This document shows, one piece after another, positions 51,791-62,233 of a stretch of 64,000 nt of DNA. The position numbers and the translations under genes were made by a program. The stretch is from a virus, in IMG/VR virus record IMGVR_UViG_3300020731_000774, positions 1 to 64,000 of that record; one strand, 5' to 3'. Under the pieces are notes generated by a model. It saw only the letters and a list, made by a program, of their open reading frames with translations, made no database searches and was not told where the DNA came from. The first letter of the stretch is position 1; each line of letters starts with the position of its first letter.

Positions 51791-52228
51791 ATGAATAAAA
51801 ATATATCTTTCCTTAAAAAACTTAAAATGTATTCTCAGTTCAAAAAAATGATAAAGGAGAATAGATTAGAATTAGAAAATAGATTCAATTTGAGAATTGA
51901 TGAAGCTAATCGTTTATATACTGTTATAAATGTGCCACCTGATGTAGTTGGTGAGGCATACTCTTTGAAAAAATCAGATATTGATAGAATTGCTGAGAAT
52001 TTCATAAAGGAATATTCTAGTGAATTGGGTATCTTTTTGAATTCAAAGGGTCTTAATGAATTGTATGATTTTTATGATTTAAAAAAGGTTGATAAATATT
52101 CATATTTAGTAGTGGTTGGATTTTCAATGTTTAGATCTGATGAACGTAGAGCACGTATATTTAAAATATGGATACCTATTATTTCAGCATTAGTTATTCT
52201 AGGAACTTTATTTTTCACTTTAAGATAA
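51791..52228 (+). CDS. Tail-anchored small protein
   Basis: 145 residues with a hydrophilic helical body and one C-terminal transmembrane helix (IPIISALVILGTLFFTL, about 127-144). No family recognised. It follows the tape measure gene by 37 nt. Confidence 0.5.
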   Translation: MNKNISFLKKLKMYSQFKKMIKENRLELENRFNLRIDEANRLYTVINVPPDVVGEAYSLKKSDIDRIAENFIKEYSSELGIFLNSKGLNELYDFYDLKKVDKYSYLVVVGFSMFRSDERRARIFKIWIPIISALVILGTLFFTLR

Positions 52229-52276
52229 ACTTTTTAAACAATATACATTATAAATTAAAACTAATATTTAAAAATT

Positions 52277-52723
52277 ATGGCAAAAGAAACAAAAGAAACG
52301 TTTTATGAGTTAGATGAAACAACAGAGGAATTATTTATGGAAGTTTTTAATAAAAAAACTATTCCAGTTAACCTTAAATTCCTTTTTATTGGTAATTCTA
52401 AACAAAAACAATTGGTTAAAGTTAAAAAAATTGCAGATGATTATGCATTCGCACTTGGTAAAGAGTTAATGATCTCAATAAATGAAGATTTATTGAATGT
52501 TTTTGATGATGAATCTGTTACAATTCTAATTGAACAAGAAATTGATAAGATCACCGTTAATATGGAAAGTGGTAAAATTAAATTAGTAGGAACTGATTTG
52601 AATACATTCTCTTCTATTGTAAATAAATATGGTGTGGATAAGGTTAGTCGTGCAAATGCTGTTGAAATCTTATATGTAGAGCAACAACAAGATGCAAAAA
52701 CTGATGAGGAATTTATTATTTAA
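52277..52723 (+). CDS. Conserved-looking phage protein, metallopeptidase-like
   Basis: 148 residues. The middle, LKFLFIGNSKQKQLVKVKKI, ELMISINEDLLNVFDDESVT, and ILIEQEIDKITVNMESGKIK then FSSIVNKYGVDKVSRAN, resembles phage proteins annotated as putative metallopeptidases, but the HExxH zinc motif is missing (EQEIDKI instead). It is thus either an inactive relative or an unrelated small tail-assembly protein. Position after the tape measure gene suggests a morphogenetic role. Confidence 0.4.
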   Translation: MAKETKETFYELDETTEELFMEVFNKKTIPVNLKFLFIGNSKQKQLVKVKKIADDYAFALGKELMISINEDLLNVFDDESVTILIEQEIDKITVNMESGKIKLVGTDLNTFSSIVNKYGVDKVSRANAVEILYVEQQQDAKTDEEFII

Positions 52724-52728
52724 TTATT

Positions 52729-52968
52729 ATGATAAGAAATAGATATATAAATGCTTTACGAAAAAAGTATGAAGCAGAAATGGCAGAAGCTGAGGCTAAT
52801 TTAGGATTATATTTATCTAGTAGTAACTTAGCTGCAATTGGTGAACATTCTGATTTAATGGAGGAGCAAGATAAGTGGATTGAAAAATACACAAATGCAA
52901 AAGATAAATTAGAAACATTGAATTCTCTAAATTTCAGAGATGATTCAAATGAAAAAATAAACAGCTAG
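52729..52968 (+). CDS. Coiled-coil small protein
   Basis: 79 residues, almost entirely helical and charged (YINALRKKYEAEMAEAEANL), with a heptad-like pattern. Starts 6 nt after the previous gene and is probably cotranslated with it. Function unknown. Confidence 0.45.
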   Translation: MIRNRYINALRKKYEAEMAEAEANLGLYLSSSNLAAIGEHSDLMEEQDKWIEKYTNAKDKLETLNSLNFRDDSNEKINS

Positions 52969-52994
52969 TCTGTATAAAAATAAAATAAAAATAT

Positions 52995-53675
52995 ATGTCA
53001 AATATACAAACAAATGTAGTAAAACCAGAAGTTAAGATTACTCTTAACGATAAAGATTATTTCTTATTTGCTGAAGGTGATGAGAATATCTTAGAAAATA
53101 ATGTATCTAACATTGAAAATTTCATCAAACAAGATGGTAAAGGTAAATCTGAGGATGTTAAAAATCAACTTTATGCTGATGCTCAAAATTTATGGAGAGA
53201 ATATGCTGATTCAATGAAAACTGTTAAATATAATTTTCATTTGAATAGACCACAATGGAAATTCTTAACTGATCTTTTATTATCTAAATTAGAATATGAT
53301 GTTAATACTGTTTTCTTTGCTATTGAATTAACTCATTTATTGGGATCAATGAGAGAAACTAGTAAATATACAAATGATACTGATTTGCAAGCATTTCCAG
53401 TGACTGCAACTGAAATCACTTATATTTACCATTTGATTTCTAATCATAAAATTAAAGGATTGACAAAAGATGCTTTCTTATTTAGTGAAGTATTAGTTAG
53501 AATTGGTAATATTAGTAAAGTTCTTAACTATTATGATGCTCTTGGGAAAAGTTTATCAAGTGATATCCAAGATTGGGTTGCAGCTTTTGAAGATGGTGTA
53601 ACAATTGAAGGTAGAGAGACTGAAACTGTTAATGGTGAGGTTTTAGAACCAGAAAATACAGAAAGTGCTAATTAA
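52995..53675 (+). CDS. Hypothetical protein
   Basis: 226 residues. N-terminal strand region (PEVKITLNDKDYFLFAEGDE), then helices including YNFHLNRPQWKFLTDLLLSK and AITYIYHLISNHKI-like stretches, and an acidic Gly/Glu-rich tail. No family recognised. Last gene of the plus-strand run from the tape measure, with terminator. Confidence 0.45.
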   Translation: MSNIQTNVVKPEVKITLNDKDYFLFAEGDENILENNVSNIENFIKQDGKGKSEDVKNQLYADAQNLWREYADSMKTVKYNFHLNRPQWKFLTDLLLSKLEYDVNTVFFAIELTHLLGSMRETSKYTNDTDLQAFPVTATEITYIYHLISNHKIKGLTKDAFLFSEVLVRIGNISKVLNYYDALGKSLSSDIQDWVAAFEDGVTIEGRETETVNGEVLEPENTESAN

Positions 53676-53688
53676 TTAGCACTTTTTT
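53662..53688 (+). terminator. Palindromic terminator
   Basis: AAAGTGCTAATT and AATTAGCACTTT form a perfect 24-nt palindrome followed by more T, overlapping the last codons. Confidence 0.75.
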
Positions 53689-53706
53689 AAATTATATAGT
53701 AGTTAG

Positions 53707-54619
53707 ATGAATGTGTTAAGTCTTTTTTGATGGTATGTCTTGTGGGCAAATTGCTCTAAATAGAGCTGGTATAGAGTATAATAACTATTATGCTAGTGAG
53801 ATTGATAAACATGCTATCAAAGTGGCTAATCACAATTATCCAAATACTATCCAAATAGGTAGTGTTTTGGATGTTGTAGGATCTAATTTACCTAAAATAG
53901 ATTTATTGATTGGTGGTAGTCCATGTCAGGGTTTCAGCTTTTCGGGGAAACAATTAAATTTTGAAGATCCTAGGAGTAAATTATTCTTTGAGTATGTTAG
54001 ATTGTTAAAAGAGTGTGAACCTAAGTATTTTTTATTAGAAAATGTTGTAATGAAAAAGGAGTATCAAGATGTTATTAGTGAGCATCTAGGTGTAGAACCT
54101 ATTTTGATTAATAGTAGTCTTGTTTCTGCACAAAATCGCCAACGATTATATTGGACTAATATACCTAATATTCAACAGCCTGATGATAAGAATATTAATT
54201 TGGTTGATATTTTAGAAGATGATGTTATGATAGGACCTAGTGCAATAAGGGGTAGAAGATTGAATAAGGCAACTATACTAGGTAGAAGATTAGATGATAA
54301 TGGTATTAGAAAGGATTATGATAAAGATGTACCCATTACACAATGTCTTGAAGTTAGAGCTACTAACAGAAATAAAAGTAATTGTCTAACTACGGTTGCT
54401 AAGGATAATGTTTTAACTACAATGCCAGTGGGTCGTCATCCTGATGCTTTTAAATTACAATTACCATTTAGATATTATACTATTAAGGAATATTGTAGAT
54501 TACAAACCGTTCCTGATAATTATTTTGATGGTGTTGCTAGTGATAATCAAATTAGAAAAATGATTGGTAATGGTTGGACTGTTGATGTAATTGCTCATAT
54601 ATTTAAAAATATAAAATAA
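53707..54619 (+). pseudogene. Cytosine-5 DNA methyltransferase 1, frameshifted
   Basis: A full-length C5-methyltransferase with motif I broken. The ATG at 53707 reads MNVLSLF then hits TGA because of six T after AGTC; the two neighbouring paralogues have five T and read LFDGMSCG. From 53735 the frame is open for 294 residues: MSCGQIALNRAGI, GGSPCQGFSFSGK (motif IV, catalytic Cys), LLENV, NRQRLYW (motif VIII) and GNGWTVDVIAHIF (motif X). Starting at the internal ATG would leave out the cofactor-binding FDG motif. This is either a real 1-nt frameshift, a switch by a homopolymer tract, or a sequencing error. Confidence 0.75.
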
Positions 54620-54623
54620 TTAT

Positions 54624-55478
54624 ATGAATGTTTTAAGTCTTTTTGATGGTATGTCTTGTGGGCAAATAGCTTTAAATAGAGCAGGTATTAAATATGATAA
54701 ATATTTTGCCTCTGAAATTGATACTCATGCTATGAAAGTAACTTTAGATAACTATCCAGATACAATTCAATTGGGGAGTGTTTTGGATTTAAATGGATCT
54801 GAATTACCGAAAATTGATTTACTTATAGGTGGTAGTCCATGTCAATCGTTTTCAAGAGCTGGTAATGGTACTGGTTTTGATGGTAAATCAGGTTTATTTT
54901 GGGAATATGTTAGGATTAAAAATGAAATTAATCCTAAATATTTTCTATTAGAAAATGTTAAGATGAAAAAGGAATGGGAGGATATAATCACTAAAGAACT
55001 TGGTGTTGAACCTATAATGATTAATAGTAATCTTGTTTCTGCTCAGAATAGAGAAAGATTATATTGGACTAATATACCTATTATTAACTTACCAGAAGAT
55101 AGAGGAATTTTAATTAAAGATATAGTAGATCTAAATAGTAATGATTTTGAATATATAGATGATTATAAAACAAAAATCCGTGTGTTTAAAAAGAATTATT
55201 TACAATATGATATAAATGGTACAGGTCATGGTAGTCAAGATCAGAGAGCTTATTATTTAAGTGGTAAACATGGTTGTTTAGATACTGGTGCTAGTGGTAA
55301 GGCTAAGATTTTAGAAAATGATGGTAGGGTTAGAAAAATAACAAGAAATGAGGGAGAGAGATTACAATGTGTTCCTATTGATTATACTATTTCAGTAAGT
55401 AGATCACAGGCATTGAAAATGCTTGGTAATGGTTGGACTGTTGATGTAATTGCTCATATATTTAAAAATATAAAATAA
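54624..55478 (+). CDS. Cytosine-5 DNA methyltransferase 2, intact
   Basis: 284 residues, complete. Motif I LSLFDGMSCG (4-13), motif IV GGSPCQSFSRAG with the catalytic Cys in PCQ, motif VI LLENV, motif VIII QNRERLYW, and motif X GNGWTVDVIAHIFKN at the end. The target-recognition part (about 150-230) differs from the neighbours. The enzyme methylates cytosine C5 in a specific DNA sequence. A phage copy would protect DNA from host restriction. It starts 4 nt after copy 1 ends. Confidence 0.9.
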   Translation: MNVLSLFDGMSCGQIALNRAGIKYDKYFASEIDTHAMKVTLDNYPDTIQLGSVLDLNGSELPKIDLLIGGSPCQSFSRAGNGTGFDGKSGLFWEYVRIKNEINPKYFLLENVKMKKEWEDIITKELGVEPIMINSNLVSAQNRERLYWTNIPIINLPEDRGILIKDIVDLNSNDFEYIDDYKTKIRVFKKNYLQYDINGTGHGSQDQRAYYLSGKHGCLDTGASGKAKILENDGRVRKITRNEGERLQCVPIDYTISVSRSQALKMLGNGWTVDVIAHIFKNIK

Positions 55479-55483
55479 AAATT

Positions 55484-56389
55484 ATGAATGTATTAAGTCT
55501 TTTTGATGGAATGAGTTGTGGTAGAATAGCTCTTGAGAAAGCGGGTGTTGATGTTACTAATTATTTCAGTAGTGAAATTAAAGATTATGCTATAAAGGTA
55601 GCTGATATTAATTATCCACAAGATACTCCTAATAGATTAGGAGATATTACTAAGATAAATGGTAAAGATTTGCCTAAAATAGACCTATTGATAGGTGGAT
55701 CACCATGTCAAGATTTTTCTGGTGCTAATAAAGAGAGACTTGGTGTTGATGGTACTAAGAGTGGTTTATTCTTTGAATATGTTAGATTATTAGAGGAGAC
55801 AAATCCAAAATATTTCTTATTGGAGAATGTTAGGATGAAAAAAGAGCATCAGGATTTTATTAGTTAAATGATGGGGTGTGAGCCAGTTGTTATAAATTCT
55901 GAATTAGTTGCACCACATTTAAGACATCGTTTATATTGGACTAATATACCAGGTATTACACTTCCTGAAAATAAAAAAATGAAATTGAATGATTTTTTGA
56001 TTAATGGTTATTCTGATAGAGATAAGGCTAGAACTTTACTTGAATCGGATTCTAGACCATTATCAACTCCCATTAAAATGTGTCATAGATATTTCAATAC
56101 CGGTTTCACTACTCTTATATTTAAATCAAAGGAACATTATGAAGAATTAAAGAAACATTTTGATGTAAATTTTAAAGGTAAAAGTGCTGCTGAAATTGAT
56201 GAGTTATCAAAGGGTATGGATTTGAGTGTGTATAGTGGTGTTAGATATATGAATAATAGGGAACGTGAGTTTTGCCAAACTGTTCCGAGTGGATATACTG
56301 ATAACTTAACCCAAAACGAGGCAGCTTGTATATTGGGTGATGGTTGGACTGTTGATGTAATTGCTCATATATTTAAAGGTTTAAAATAA
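55484..56389 (+). pseudogene. Cytosine-5 DNA methyltransferase 3, nonsense codon
   Basis: Third tandem copy: LFDGMSCGRIALEKAG, GGSPCQDFSGANKER, LLENVRMKKEHQDFIS, then an in-frame TAA at 55865-55867, then MMGCEPVVINSELVAP, HLRHRLYW (motif VIII) and GDGWTVDVIAHIF. Where the other copies have Glu or Lys (ISEHLGVEP, ITKELGVEP) this one has the stop, so a single GAA to TAA change explains it. The downstream ATG (55868) could give a 173-residue C-terminal part, separated from the catalytic half. Likely a decayed gene, unless read through or complemented. Confidence 0.75.
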
Positions 56390-56390
56390 T

Positions 56391-56422
56391 AAAAACCCCT
56401 TAGAAAATTCTAAGGGGTTTTT
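56391..56422. terminator. Bidirectional terminator hairpin
   Basis: Arms AAAAACCCCTTAGAA and TTCTAAGGGGTTTTT (15 bp) with a 2-nt loop, between converging methyltransferase 3 and the large tail gene. Confidence 0.9.
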
Positions 56423-56424
56423 GT

Positions 56425-59400
56425 TTATATTATTGTTATTGGAACAAATGGTCCAATTTGTTCTATAGGTATGACCTTATCTGTTAAATCTTTTATACCT
56501 CTAATCTCATAGTTTTTCTTATCATTGTAAATAGAACCATAGCCATTATCACTTGTGATTTCAATTGTTATAAATGGGTCTAAATTTGAATCTATTGTGA
56601 AATTGTATGGTGGTATTTGGTTCAATAATGTAGTTGATTGTGTCACACCAATACTATATGTTGTTGTTATTCTTCTATATTCATCTATTGTTTGTACTGG
56701 TTCATAATTAATTTTAGACCACTCTGTTATATCTAACCAATTTGCATTATCACCTTGATCTAATACTGGTGGGTTTATTGAAGCAGTTGATCCTAAACCA
56801 CTATATACATAAATTCTATTAGAATATTCAGCTAAACTAGTAGGTGTATATGTTATATTAGAAGACCAAGGTGATACACTATCATATTTTTGTGGATTAT
56901 TTGTCCTGTTATTATTGATAGTGGATTCGTATAAGTAACCATAATATATAATTTTATCACCTTTTTGGTAACTAGTGAATGGTGTCCATTCTTTATATGT
57001 TTTATAAGTTCTTATTTTAATATTAAAATAATCTGGTAATTTAAGTTCTACACCATTTAATGGTTTGGGTGGTGTGGTAAGACCTGTTGGGTTCTTATCT
57101 GCTCCTACACCATCTATAATTGAATAAAAATCAATGACACAATTATATACAGTTGATCCTGTGTTTACCGGCATTAGATATGCTTCATTTAGTTTACCTG
57201 TTATTGGTGTCATATTTTCATTAATGTTAAATATTCTAACGTCATGCATTTTATGTGTTATTTGATTACCACCTTTGAAATATGTTTTACCTGTTATATC
57301 TAATATCTTATGTGTTAAAGGTATTATATTTTTTGATAGCCAATATTTTAGACCTTGTAGTTTTATAGTAACATCATCAATACTGTATAATAGTATATTA
57401 TTTCCACTTTTATCAGTTATATCATATGTTAGATTAAGAAGATTTGTTTCTTCAAAATTTGCATTAGGATATGTGTGTTTTAGGAAATCACCATCGGTTG
57501 ACCATCCTTGTACTGTGTTATCAAATATGTCTGGTATTTCTACTTTAAATAACTTGGAAAAATCTTTTGATTGTGGGTTGATGTTTCTATAATATTCATT
57601 TAATTCTAAATCATTATATCCAAAGAAATTAATTGCATTTATTATTGATTTATATGCACCTATATATGGGTATATAAGATTTTTATTCATCAACATTTCT
57701 TTTCTTTTTATGTTTAAGAAATTCCAATCAATACCACCCTCTAATATATCATAATCCTTGAATATGAATACCTCACTTGGTCCAATATTCTTTCCTATAT
57801 TATTAAGTTGGATTTTGTATCTAAAATCTTCAATTTCAGTTTGTGCGTATGTGTTAAATCTACCAATTTCTCTATCTATTATTTGGAATGTTGTTTTTAG
57901 ATAAGTGGTTTTACCAACTGTTGGGTAATCTTGTATAATACTAGTTTCGGGATATATGTAATCAGTTGATATATTGAAAAAATCTAATACTAATGTATTT
58001 GTGTATATGTCTCTTATTTTAAATAATGATCCATTATTATGTGATGTGTACTGGTTATTTATATTGGAAACATCTTTTATATACAAAACAATGGTTTGCT
58101 CTTGTTTTAATCCTTTGTTTGTAAACATTTCATCCGACATATTATTTATTTTTATTTGACCGTATGTTAATCCGGTTGAATCAACCTCGGTTGAAAATGT
58201 TAATATAGTGTTATTCGTTGATGTACTTGTTATATCAAATTCAATAGTTTCTTTTTTATAAAGTTGTAAAATAGATTGTTTTGGTCCTTCATCCTCTGAT
58301 CTAAATCCTATAAATAATTGCATAGCCTCTGGCTCATTGTATATATTTTCACTATCATTTATATAATCTAAATTTTGTGTTATAGTGTTAAAAATAGTTT
58401 GTTGATATTGTGGTATTGAAACTTTTGTTATATCACTATTTGGATATTTATTTAATCCAACATCTAATAAAGGTTTTGGTCCTGTGTATGAATAACTACC
58501 TATTGTTTGTAATTGATCACCAGACATATCATATAAGAAGAAATCAGGTGTTTGATCATCAATCCATTTCCAATAGAATTGGACTTGTGTATCATTGATA
58601 TAATTCTCTCTAGGTCTTCTAAGATATTCTCTTGATTTTAGCCATATATCCTCATGTGGTGTATATTCACTATGTAGTGTTCCATAATTCTGATCTTCTA
58701 TTGATATAGAATTAGTAGTTGTGGTTGTAATGTTTGTTTCTATTGTAGTTGTAATTTCAACAACATTATTTATACTTGGTTGTATAGCACATACCGAGTT
58801 TCTAGCTGGGTTATATATTATTTTAGTGGATATTGCACTAAAATGTGTGGTTTCTATATTCCAACCATTTGATGGGTTTATTGTTAGTATTGAATTGGTT
58901 GTTTGTGATGTTAGGTATACCATTCCATCATATTGGTTTAGTGTTATATAACCATATGCATCAATATTTTCACTTAGATTTAAATTATTATTTAAATCAA
59001 AAGATTTAAATGAATTTTCATCAGATATATTTACTTCACCTGTTAAATTGTTATATAGCATATCAGTGAATGGTGTTGGTGAAATATTATCAATTTGTGA
59101 TATAGTATTATCATTTATTTTATATAGATATGAATTATCATAGATATATATTGTATCATTGATGGGTTCGTAGAATATAAAATCTATTTTTAAATTAGGT
59201 ATGTTGTATGTTTGATGTATAGTCCTATTTAAATTTATAACTAATATATCACCACTATCAGTGGTTATGAAAGTTGTCTCACTTTTTGTATTATATGTTA
59301 ATTTACCAGTTTTTGTATCTGTTGATGATGGTGTTGTTATTGTTACAACTAATGTATTGGTGTGATCATATATTGATATAGTTGGGCTATTTTCGTATGT

Positions 59401-62214
59401 TATGTAAATATCACCATTTGTTGATATTGACATATCATATGCTATATTTGTAAGTGATATATTATCAATTATAACATTTATTAATGGATCTATTACCCAA
59501 ATATTTGTTTTTGATAAACAGTATAGATAATTATTATAATTATTGAACTGTATTTTCAAACTATCTATATTATTTGGTAAATCAATATAAGATTTATATG
59601 TAAAATTAATTGCATCTAATATTACTAAATTTTCACCAAGTATGTATATTGAATCTGATAGTTGGATATATACTAAATCAACCATATTTATTGATCCTTG
59701 TATATTATTTAAGTCTATATTAGTATTTTGATAAGTTGATGAATTTAAAAACATTGAGAAAGCAGTGTTATCAAATTGATTTAGATCAAATGGGCTTGAA
59801 CCACTTCCTGATACTATAGGTGCACAGGCGGTTTGACCAAATCCAGTATTGAAGGCTAGTGTTACATATGGTGATGTGTTACAAAGTGAACTTGTTGAGC
59901 CCCAAAATGGTCCTTGATAGCTTAAGTTAAGGGTATTTTGATCTAAATATTGTATTGTGTATTCTTGATTATCATATGGGTATAATGTGTTATTCAATGA
60001 GAAAACCATACCTGTTGCAAAACCAGCATCTTCAAATGATGCTGTTGCTGTGCTCGGTAATACAACTTCATTTGATGATATTAAAGTACCAATTGATCCC
60101 GGTAGTTTATTTGTGATTATATAATCATCTAAACCAGGTATATTTAATTTTCCATTTTGTATTGTGTATTCAAATATTATATCGGTTCTAGTTATATCAA
60201 ACTTTAAAAGATTGTTTATACTAGTAGGTATAAGTCCAAATGTTGTTAAGTATTCACCATAAGTATTTACCCAAGCTTCTAATGTAGCTGGTATATCAGC
60301 CATTTTATATGATGCAGTTCCTGATTGTGTTGCAAATATAGTTGATTGTTGATAATCTTTATTATTTATTATTATATTTATATAACTACCTATAGAATTG
60401 GGGTTAGTAAATAATATTCTAGAATGTTCAATGTGGAAACTCGCAACAGATCCAACTTCAACACTATTTAATAACATTGGTACATTTGGGTATTGTGATT
60501 TAATAATAATAGAATTGAAATATAATGATGATGAGTTTCCAATATAGTCAAGTTCAGCATTTATACCTAATAAATTTAATTGTATATAATATCTATCCAA
60601 CCAATTTCTGATGGTTCTATCAATGGTTCTTTCCATATCAATAAACTCCCCACTAAATATGAAATCAACCTCTTCTTGATATACTTCTTTGTTTAATGTT
60701 ATTTTTATACCAAAATCATCTAATTCATCAAATACAATATTGTATTTAAAATTTTCACTTAAGTTATAATTTAATTCAGAAGTTAATTCTTCTGATACTT
60801 CAATTAATCGCTCATTTGTTTTATATATTTGTCCAATTGATTGTGTTAAACTATTTGCGTAAAAATTAACCTCAGCATAATTACTTGGATATATTAAATC
60901 AGCTTTTAGTGCACCATCTTTATAATATAAATCTATATTAAATGAACTAAAATCCGAACTAAATAATTCTGCTGCTGATGCTAATGTTATTACTGAGCTT
61001 TGTGTATATCCATAATTGAAATATAGTATATTTGATGTTAAATATGCTTGTGAGTTTAATAGTGTCTCATTATATGTAATTTGATCCACTATTACATAAT
61101 TTGAAGGTTTCCAATAGTATGTATTATATGGATTAACATTCAGTGTATTAATATCTGCATAGCTTTGTGTATAAGCTAATACACATTCAAATATTTTATT
61201 ATCATATAATACTTGTGATTGTGTTGCGTAAAAAGTTTTTTGTGTGTTTGATATAAATGATTGAATATCAGATACCATTAGGAAATTAGTATTTAAAGTA
61301 GATCCAACAATTTTAAATTCAGTGCCTGGTTTTATTATATCAGGTAATCCTTTTTGGAATATTATTCTATTATCATCGGTTATTGTGATTGCTCCATTAT
61401 ATATGTTTGGTAGATCTGTTTTACTTTTATACTCTATTATTAAATCTTGATTATCAGGTAGATTATTTACATAGTATTCATAATTAACACTATCTGTTAA
61501 TTCGAAGTCAGTAACAGTTACAACACTGTCATTACTTTTACTATTTACTATATTCAATTTTTTACCATTGTAAAATTTATCATAGAAATTTGGCTCAGAC
61601 CAATAAGATAAATTGTTATTATAATTAGAATCTATATAATCATAAACACCGATTGCATTTATTCCTGTTAAATATAACAATGGGGTATTGTTGTTTATAT
61701 AATTTGATTTATTTGTATAATCTGTATAATAATTTGTTTCAAATGATGCATTGTCAATATCACTAATGATCATTATTGCTCCTTTTTTATTAGCAACAAC
61801 CGTATATGCTTTGTTACTATTGGTAAATTCCAAAAATGAATTATTGAATTTAACAACTGAACCAATTGGAAATAGTGTATCAAAATTATCCCCATATATC
61901 CATTTTGAGTGGAAGTCTGGATCATTATTAACTGGCTCAATCATTGTGATTGGGTATGGATTCTGTGTCCCACTATAGAAATGGAAACCATACTCATTGA
62001 ATAGTTGGAATTTATTTAAAGATAATACACCCGGATCTTCAAATTCAAATGAAGGAATTCTTTCCATTGTGTATATTCCATATGTTTTATATGTATCTGA
62101 TGAATTTTCATCAAAAAGGATATCTCCTTCAAATCTATCAGTTGTATCATTATAGTTGAAGTTTAGTGAATCTCCTTGGCTATTGAAGAAAATTAGATTT
62201 TTATGATTAGACAT
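56425..62214 (-). CDS. Giant baseplate / tail protein
   Basis: 1929 residues, strand-rich and Asn/Tyr/Ser-rich. The middle (about residues 810-1160) reads as a beta-propeller of short blades (SDSIYILGENLVILD, NNYLYCLSKTNIWVIDP, NGDIYITYENSPTISIYD, NQYDGMVYLTSQTTNSILTI). Near residue 1500-1550 a segment LIYPYIGAYKSIINAINFFG and YNDLELNEYYRNIN resembles P2 gpI-type wedge proteins, and further on there are WTPFTSYQKGDKIIYYGYLY (carbohydrate-binding-module-like) and ITEWSKINYEP. It therefore looks like a large wedge or arm component that may touch host sugars. A late-type box lies 19 nt upstream. T4 gp7 or gp10-type role is a guess. Confidence 0.55.
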   Translation of the reverse strand: MSNHKNLIFFNSQGDSLNFNYNDTTDRFEGDILFDENSSDTYKTYGIYTMERIPSFEFEDPGVLSLNKFQLFNEYGFHFYSGTQNPYPITMIEPVNNDPDFHSKWIYGDNFDTLFPIGSVVKFNNSFLEFTNSNKAYTVVANKKGAIMIISDIDNASFETNYYTDYTNKSNYINNNTPLLYLTGINAIGVYDYIDSNYNNNLSYWSEPNFYDKFYNGKKLNIVNSKSNDSVVTVTDFELTDSVNYEYYVNNLPDNQDLIIEYKSKTDLPNIYNGAITITDDNRIIFQKGLPDIIKPGTEFKIVGSTLNTNFLMVSDIQSFISNTQKTFYATQSQVLYDNKIFECVLAYTQSYADINTLNVNPYNTYYWKPSNYVIVDQITYNETLLNSQAYLTSNILYFNYGYTQSSVITLASAAELFSSDFSSFNIDLYYKDGALKADLIYPSNYAEVNFYANSLTQSIGQIYKTNERLIEVSEELTSELNYNLSENFKYNIVFDELDDFGIKITLNKEVYQEEVDFIFSGEFIDMERTIDRTIRNWLDRYYIQLNLLGINAELDYIGNSSSLYFNSIIIKSQYPNVPMLLNSVEVGSVASFHIEHSRILFTNPNSIGSYINIIINNKDYQQSTIFATQSGTASYKMADIPATLEAWVNTYGEYLTTFGLIPTSINNLLKFDITRTDIIFEYTIQNGKLNIPGLDDYIITNKLPGSIGTLISSNEVVLPSTATASFEDAGFATGMVFSLNNTLYPYDNQEYTIQYLDQNTLNLSYQGPFWGSTSSLCNTSPYVTLAFNTGFGQTACAPIVSGSGSSPFDLNQFDNTAFSMFLNSSTYQNTNIDLNNIQGSINMVDLVYIQLSDSIYILGENLVILDAINFTYKSYIDLPNNIDSLKIQFNNYNNYLYCLSKTNIWVIDPLINVIIDNISLTNIAYDMSISTNGDIYITYENSPTISIYDHTNTLVVTITTPSSTDTKTGKLTYNTKSETTFITTDSGDILVINLNRTIHQTYNIPNLKIDFIFYEPINDTIYIYDNSYLYKINDNTISQIDNISPTPFTDMLYNNLTGEVNISDENSFKSFDLNNNLNLSENIDAYGYITLNQYDGMVYLTSQTTNSILTINPSNGWNIETTHFSAISTKIIYNPARNSVCAIQPSINNVVEITTTIETNITTTTTNSISIEDQNYGTLHSEYTPHEDIWLKSREYLRRPRENYINDTQVQFYWKWIDDQTPDFFLYDMSGDQLQTIGSYSYTGPKPLLDVGLNKYPNSDITKVSIPQYQQTIFNTITQNLDYINDSENIYNEPEAMQLFIGFRSEDEGPKQSILQLYKKETIEFDITSTSTNNTILTFSTEVDSTGLTYGQIKINNMSDEMFTNKGLKQEQTIVLYIKDVSNINNQYTSHNNGSLFKIRDIYTNTLVLDFFNISTDYIYPETSIIQDYPTVGKTTYLKTTFQIIDREIGRFNTYAQTEIEDFRYKIQLNNIGKNIGPSEVFIFKDYDILEGGIDWNFLNIKRKEMLMNKNLIYPYIGAYKSIINAINFFGYNDLELNEYYRNINPQSKDFSKLFKVEIPDIFDNTVQGWSTDGDFLKHTYPNANFEETNLLNLTYDITDKSGNNILLYSIDDVTIKLQGLKYWLSKNIIPLTHKILDITGKTYFKGGNQITHKMHDVRIFNINENMTPITGKLNEAYLMPVNTGSTVYNCVIDFYSIIDGVGADKNPTGLTTPPKPLNGVELKLPDYFNIKIRTYKTYKEWTPFTSYQKGDKIIYYGYLYESTINNNRTNNPQKYDSVSPWSSNITYTPTSLAEYSNRIYVYSGLGSTASINPPVLDQGDNANWLDITEWSKINYEPVQTIDEYRRITTTYSIGVTQSTTLLNQIPPYNFTIDSNLDPFITIEITSDNGYGSIYNDKKNYEIRGIKDLTDKVIPIEQIGPFVPITII

Positions 62215-62233
62215 TTAATATAAATACTTTTTG

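Noticed and set aside
55484-56389. Methyltransferase 3 as two real separate genes
   Set aside because: The second part is in the same frame, starts at the base after the TAA and lacks the catalytic motifs; one point mutation in one gene is simpler.
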